A DNA stretch of 64,000 nt from Morella rubra. Its lineage: Eukaryota; Streptophyta; Magnoliopsida; Fagales; Myricaceae. Both the position numbers and the translations under genes were made by a program. Positions 60,550 to 64,000 of the stretch are shown in pieces. The notes below the pieces were generated by a model that was not told the DNA's origin, ran no database searches, and was given only the letters and a program-made list of their open reading frames with translations. Positions within the stretch are counted from its first letter, which is position 1. The number at the start of each line of letters is the position of its first letter. Where the stretch lies: contig CM025852.1 of NCBI GenBank assembly GCA_003952965.2, positions 21,768,168 through 21,832,167 on the forward strand. The letters run 5' to 3'.

Positions 60550-62060
60550 ATTTTGGATACATTTCAAATTCGATTCTTTTCCAGTTTGGAACCTTTTCCT
60601 ATATTAGCCACATGTAATTCTCGTCTGCAGCCACCTTACCGCATAATAATGGCTCAATTGCAGTTGCAAATTGAAAGCTTCCGGTCCCATATACATAGTA
60701 TGCAATATTCCCAAAAAAGCTAAAAGAAGGCAAAACTGTGCGTTTTGATTAGTTGCGCAGGTCTTCTATTCCCTTTCACGCAGAAGACCCATTTTCAGCA
60801 GTTTTTCTTCGCCGACTCCACAGCTTGATATTTTCCTTACAGATTTCAATCTCTTCACCCATTTTTCGCCTAAAATCCCGTTCTTTTCAAATCTAGCAAA
60901 CCCTAGTCGAGCTTTAAGATGTATCCTTGCTTTTATTTTGGAGAATCGCTGCTTAGGTCGCGCTTTCTCTCCCTTTTTCGAAGCTCTCTCTCTCTAGCCT
61001 TTGGAGACACGATTCGCAGGGGCTAGATAACATTGGAAAGCTAATCTTCGAAGGCTAAGCGTTTCTTTTGCGTTTTCGTCAACGCATTTGGGTGAATTTT
61101 CTTCAAATCTCTACCTAGATTCGAAATTTCTAGATTATTTTTAGGTTGTTGTAGGGTAATAATAGGTAGATTTGGAGAGATTTTGTGGATGGTAGGAATA
61201 GCATATTCTTTTAAAGTTAATGGAGTTCAAATTATGGAAGCAATCTTTAGAGGAACTTTAAGCTTCGGGTTAAGCGTTTGAGGTAAGTTGTCTTTCCATG
61301 AGATTTTTATGAAATTTTTATGTTGTGAAAAATAAGTGCACAATTGTTAAATATTTTATTTTACAAATCAAAACTTGTTTGGATGAGTTATTGTGAATTC
61401 TTGGATTTCGGAAATGTTGGATTTTAAACGTGCACTGGATTTTAAACGATTTTGATGCGTTAGGGGAACTGAATGAATTTTGGTAAAAATGAGATTTCAC
61501 GAACTCTTTTAAAATGGTTGGCCTATTTTGTGAAATTTGTGTTGTGAGCTTACTATCAAACTATCCCTGTGTTTGTGACTATTGGGGTCTTCGTGACCAT
61601 TGGGGTCTGTATAACCATTAATAATTTCACTATATTGCTTGGCCTGAGATATTTTGTTATAAGTTATGTTTTCAGTTTGGTATTGTTTACTACATTTTCT
61701 TAATCTTGGTTATGTTTATTAAACCGTCATTTTCCTCTATCCTTATTGATTGCTACTTACTGAGCTAGTTGTAACTCATGACTTACTTCCTCTTTTTCAG
61801 ATTTAGCAGTTGGTGGTAGCTAGTAGTAGGAGATCTCAAGTGGTAGTTTTGAGAAGGTTGCGAGTTGCAGGGTCATTGAATAAAGAGTTCTCTAGAGATT
61901 TTGGTAGTGATTGCGTCAATTTGGAGACTTTAGTAATTTTACTTCATTTGAGCAAAAACTGTTTATTTAGATCCTTTGTTAATTGTGAGATTTGAGGATT
62001 TTGAGAGTAATGCTCTAACTAGACTTTTGAATTTCATATTTTCATATGTTATATATATAT
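60550..62060 (+). mobile_element. Probable Ty3/gypsy LTR remnant
   Basis: The stretch has a leader-like CT-rich part (60780-61020, with AAACCCTAG), then TTACTGAGCTAGTTGTAAC near 61757 and TTTTTCAGATTTAGCAGTTGG near 61794, phrases I associate with LTRs of plant Tekay/Del-type gypsy elements. Terminal TG and CA and a target duplication were not identified, and there is no internal coding region, so this is a remnant or solo LTR. The open frame at 60487-60723 has no domain. Confidence 0.35.
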
Positions 62061-62064
62061 ATAT

Positions 62065-62740
62065 AAAACGATGCCATCTAATGGAAACAAGCGTTCGGAC
62101 ACTGTGTAACTGTCTAAAGGAATCATAAAATGACCAAGTTTTAGGAAACAAACATGCGTATGCTAGTATAACCGTCTGTAAAAAAAAAAAAAAAAATCCT
62201 TAAAAAATAATTTTTTAACATGTGTATATATCCTAAAGAAAATGACAACATATAATTAAACAACGTCTGCATGCAAATAGAAGTTGTCCTAACATCTAAT
62301 CAAATGACCTATATTTAGGTAATATATGTGCGCCCGCTAAGATAACAGTCCGAAAAAATAATACTCCTAAAAATTAAATTTTTAACATGTTCATATATCA
62401 TAAACAAAACGACAGCGTCGTATAACGGATCAATGTCCGCACATACTAATATGCCTTCCGAAGGGCTAATAAAACGACCTAGTTTAAGGAACAAACGTGC
62501 ATACGCTAGCATAACCGTCCGCAACAAAAACACTCTCAAAAAATAAATTTTTAACATGTGTATATATCATAAACAAAACAATAGCGTATGATTGAACAAC
62601 GTTAGCATGTAAATAGAAGCCGTTCGCACGTCTAACAAAACGACATTGTTCAAAACATATAAGCACAAGTATATACTTTGAACTAAACAACGACGTATAA
62701 AGCCAACGCCGTTTGCAAGTCACACTCAAGATGTCCGCAC
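62065..62740. repeat. Satellite-like tandem repeat, period about 170 bp
   Basis: Units begin near 62065, 62239, 62406 and 62575, each starting AAAACGA or AAAATGA and carrying TTTTTAACATGTGTATATAT before the next unit. Spacing is 174, 167 and 169 bp. The fourth unit decays after about 80 bp. Divergence between units is considerable. Open frames on the minus strand mirror this periodicity and are not genes. Confidence 0.8.
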
Positions 62741-63640
62741 GGCCGTTTTAAAACGGCAACATTAACAAAAAAAAACTAACTGTAGAAAATTTAAAACAAT
62801 CTATCTGGACGACTACAACCGTCCGGACGTGTCATGGGAAAGAAGACCTAGTCGACTCAGCCATGGCCGACCTTTTCTCCACCTCCAAAACTACCCCAAA
62901 GCAACACCAGACATTGTAAAATTATAACCTAAACAATCCTACAACATAGGCAATCCATATCAATACAAAGACCGGTCATCAAACAACTGTGTTAATCGGA
63001 AATCAAATATGAATTTTTCTACGTAAATAATGTCAAAAACACGATTTTTAAACAAAAAAATGAAATAAAAACATGAGAAACATACCTGGATAGAAAGAAC
63101 TCCACGAAATAGGACTAGAGCAAGATTTTGGACGAAAAACGTGAATGCACCCCTGTGAGAAAGGAGAGAAAATGTAAAACGTCGACCAGTGTAAAATGCC
63201 ATTCAAATGGCTTCTGTTCGTCTGTAAAATCCATTTGCACTGTTCGGACGGCCTTTTACCGTGCGGACGGTCAGGTTTTTCACATGGACCAATCAAATTC
63301 CCAATCATTAAATTGTAAATCGTGAGCCATTAGGAAAATCTTCTGGAAATGATAGCATTTAGGTAGTATGAGTCAATGCGGATAGCTATGGGCGGGCAGA
63401 TGTCTGGAACGTGCAACGTGGAGTACCACCATTCCCTGAAATTGTAGTCATACGCGTCCGGATGGCAAAGGATCGTGTGGATGCGAACATCTTTTCTCCA
63501 TGATCGTCTAAAATAAATGTGTGTGCGCAGACTGTCCCAGCCGTTTGGACGTTATTGTCAGACCGTACAGACGATATTGTAGTTTTTGTGACGATTTGAC
63601 TTGCATCACTTATGGGTGACAACCTGCTTTTAGTGGACTT
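62741..63640. repeat. Region of dispersed CCGTNCGGACG motifs
   Basis: Short GC-rich motifs recur in otherwise AT-rich DNA: CCGTCCGGACG near 62819, TGTTCGGACGG near 63241, CCGTGCGGACGG near 63259, CGTCCGGATGG near 63455, CCGTTTGGACG near 63541 and CCGTACAGACG near 63566. Probably part of an LTR or other old element. No gene seen. Confidence 0.5.
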
Positions 63641-64000
63641 TTGGGACTCTAAAGAGGAATATTACAGCTAACATGCTTTTAATGCGTCTTGAAAATTTTA
63701 GAAAGAGGCGTCCCCGAGGATCGGGTGAGAAATTACGATGCTCAAAGTTAGAATGAGTAAAGAGAGGTAAGGGGCCAAAATATTTTTTAAAAATGATGGC
63801 CTATCTTGTCAATCATTTTTCCAAGTATTTATACTATTTTTGTATGGGAGCAATGAATTTTGTATTTTTTTCAAAATAAATGTTAATTTAAAAATATGAA
63901 AATTTCAATTACGGATAATTTGAAAATTAAGGGGAACACGTGATATTGGCAATTGGTTAATAGGTATCTGCCTTAGCCGTTTAGAACAAATTTACTCTAG
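63641..64000. other. Window end, possible LTR fragment
   Basis: GGCGTCCCCGAGGATCGGGTG near 63708 followed by ATTACGATGCTCAAAGTTAG resembles parts of gypsy LTRs, but no borders are visible. No gene. Confidence 0.3.

Noticed and set aside
62315..62729. Minus-strand frames with similar residues (LFMIYEHVKNL, LFMIYTHVKNL)
   Set aside because: They repeat because the DNA is a 170-bp tandem array.
62065..62740. CRISPR-like spacing of repeats
   Set aside because: Plant nuclear DNA; units are contiguous satellite monomers, not short repeats with unique spacers.

Overview
The window is nuclear DNA of a flowering plant, most likely a eudicot. Genes are split by short GT-AG introns, the protein families are plant ones (DUF863, FMO GS-OX-type monooxygenase, plant calmodulin-binding protein, TVP38/VTT membrane protein), and intergenic DNA is AT-rich and full of plant transposons (Ty1/copia, TRIM, hAT, foldback MITEs, LINE tails). 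I cannot name the species. Gene models come from splice signals and reading-frame continuity read by eye.

Region by region. 1-15360 is a repeat-rich block in which one segment (1 to about 4900, and 8095 to about 15360) exists twice in diverged form. It carries one apparently intact two-exon gene for a small secreted peptide (3288-3812, minus), two decayed relatives (290-385 and 10722-10960), exons of a TVP38-family gene (5451-6074, minus), and many inserted elements: hAT elements with 8-bp target duplications, nested foldback elements, a 1-kb foldback, a gypsy-type fragment and a probable solo LTR. 15885-22895 is a second duplicated pair; each copy serves as the empty site for insertions in the other, which defines a 395-bp TRIM, a 2.5-kb LTR-type insertion and a foldback MITE.

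Three genes look functional in the middle: a MazG-type dCTP pyrophosphatase (23035-23590, plus, 128 aa), a DUF863 protein (31337-34753, plus, 1018 aa, with a long intron-containing leader) and a flavin monooxygenase of the FMO GS-OX-like group (36303-38828, minus, seven exons, 462 aa). The last two are convergent.

39.9-49.7 kb is gene-poor: foldback elements, microsatellites, another small duplication (about 44090-44700 and 45967-46640) and poly(A)-tailed retroposon pieces with clear target duplications.

49.9-60.4 kb holds a calmodulin-binding protein gene with promoter and spliced leader still visible, whose coding exon is broken by a 5354-bp Ty1/copia element (648-bp LTRs, GATGT target duplication), a frameshift and a stop. 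A hAT element follows it. The right end (60.5-64 kb) resembles gypsy LTR material plus a 170-bp tandem repeat.

No operon-like or pathway clustering is seen; the genes appear functionally independent. The most interesting items are the secreted peptide gene, the retrotransposon-split gene with an intact promoter, and a 96-nt near-perfect hairpin in that promoter region.
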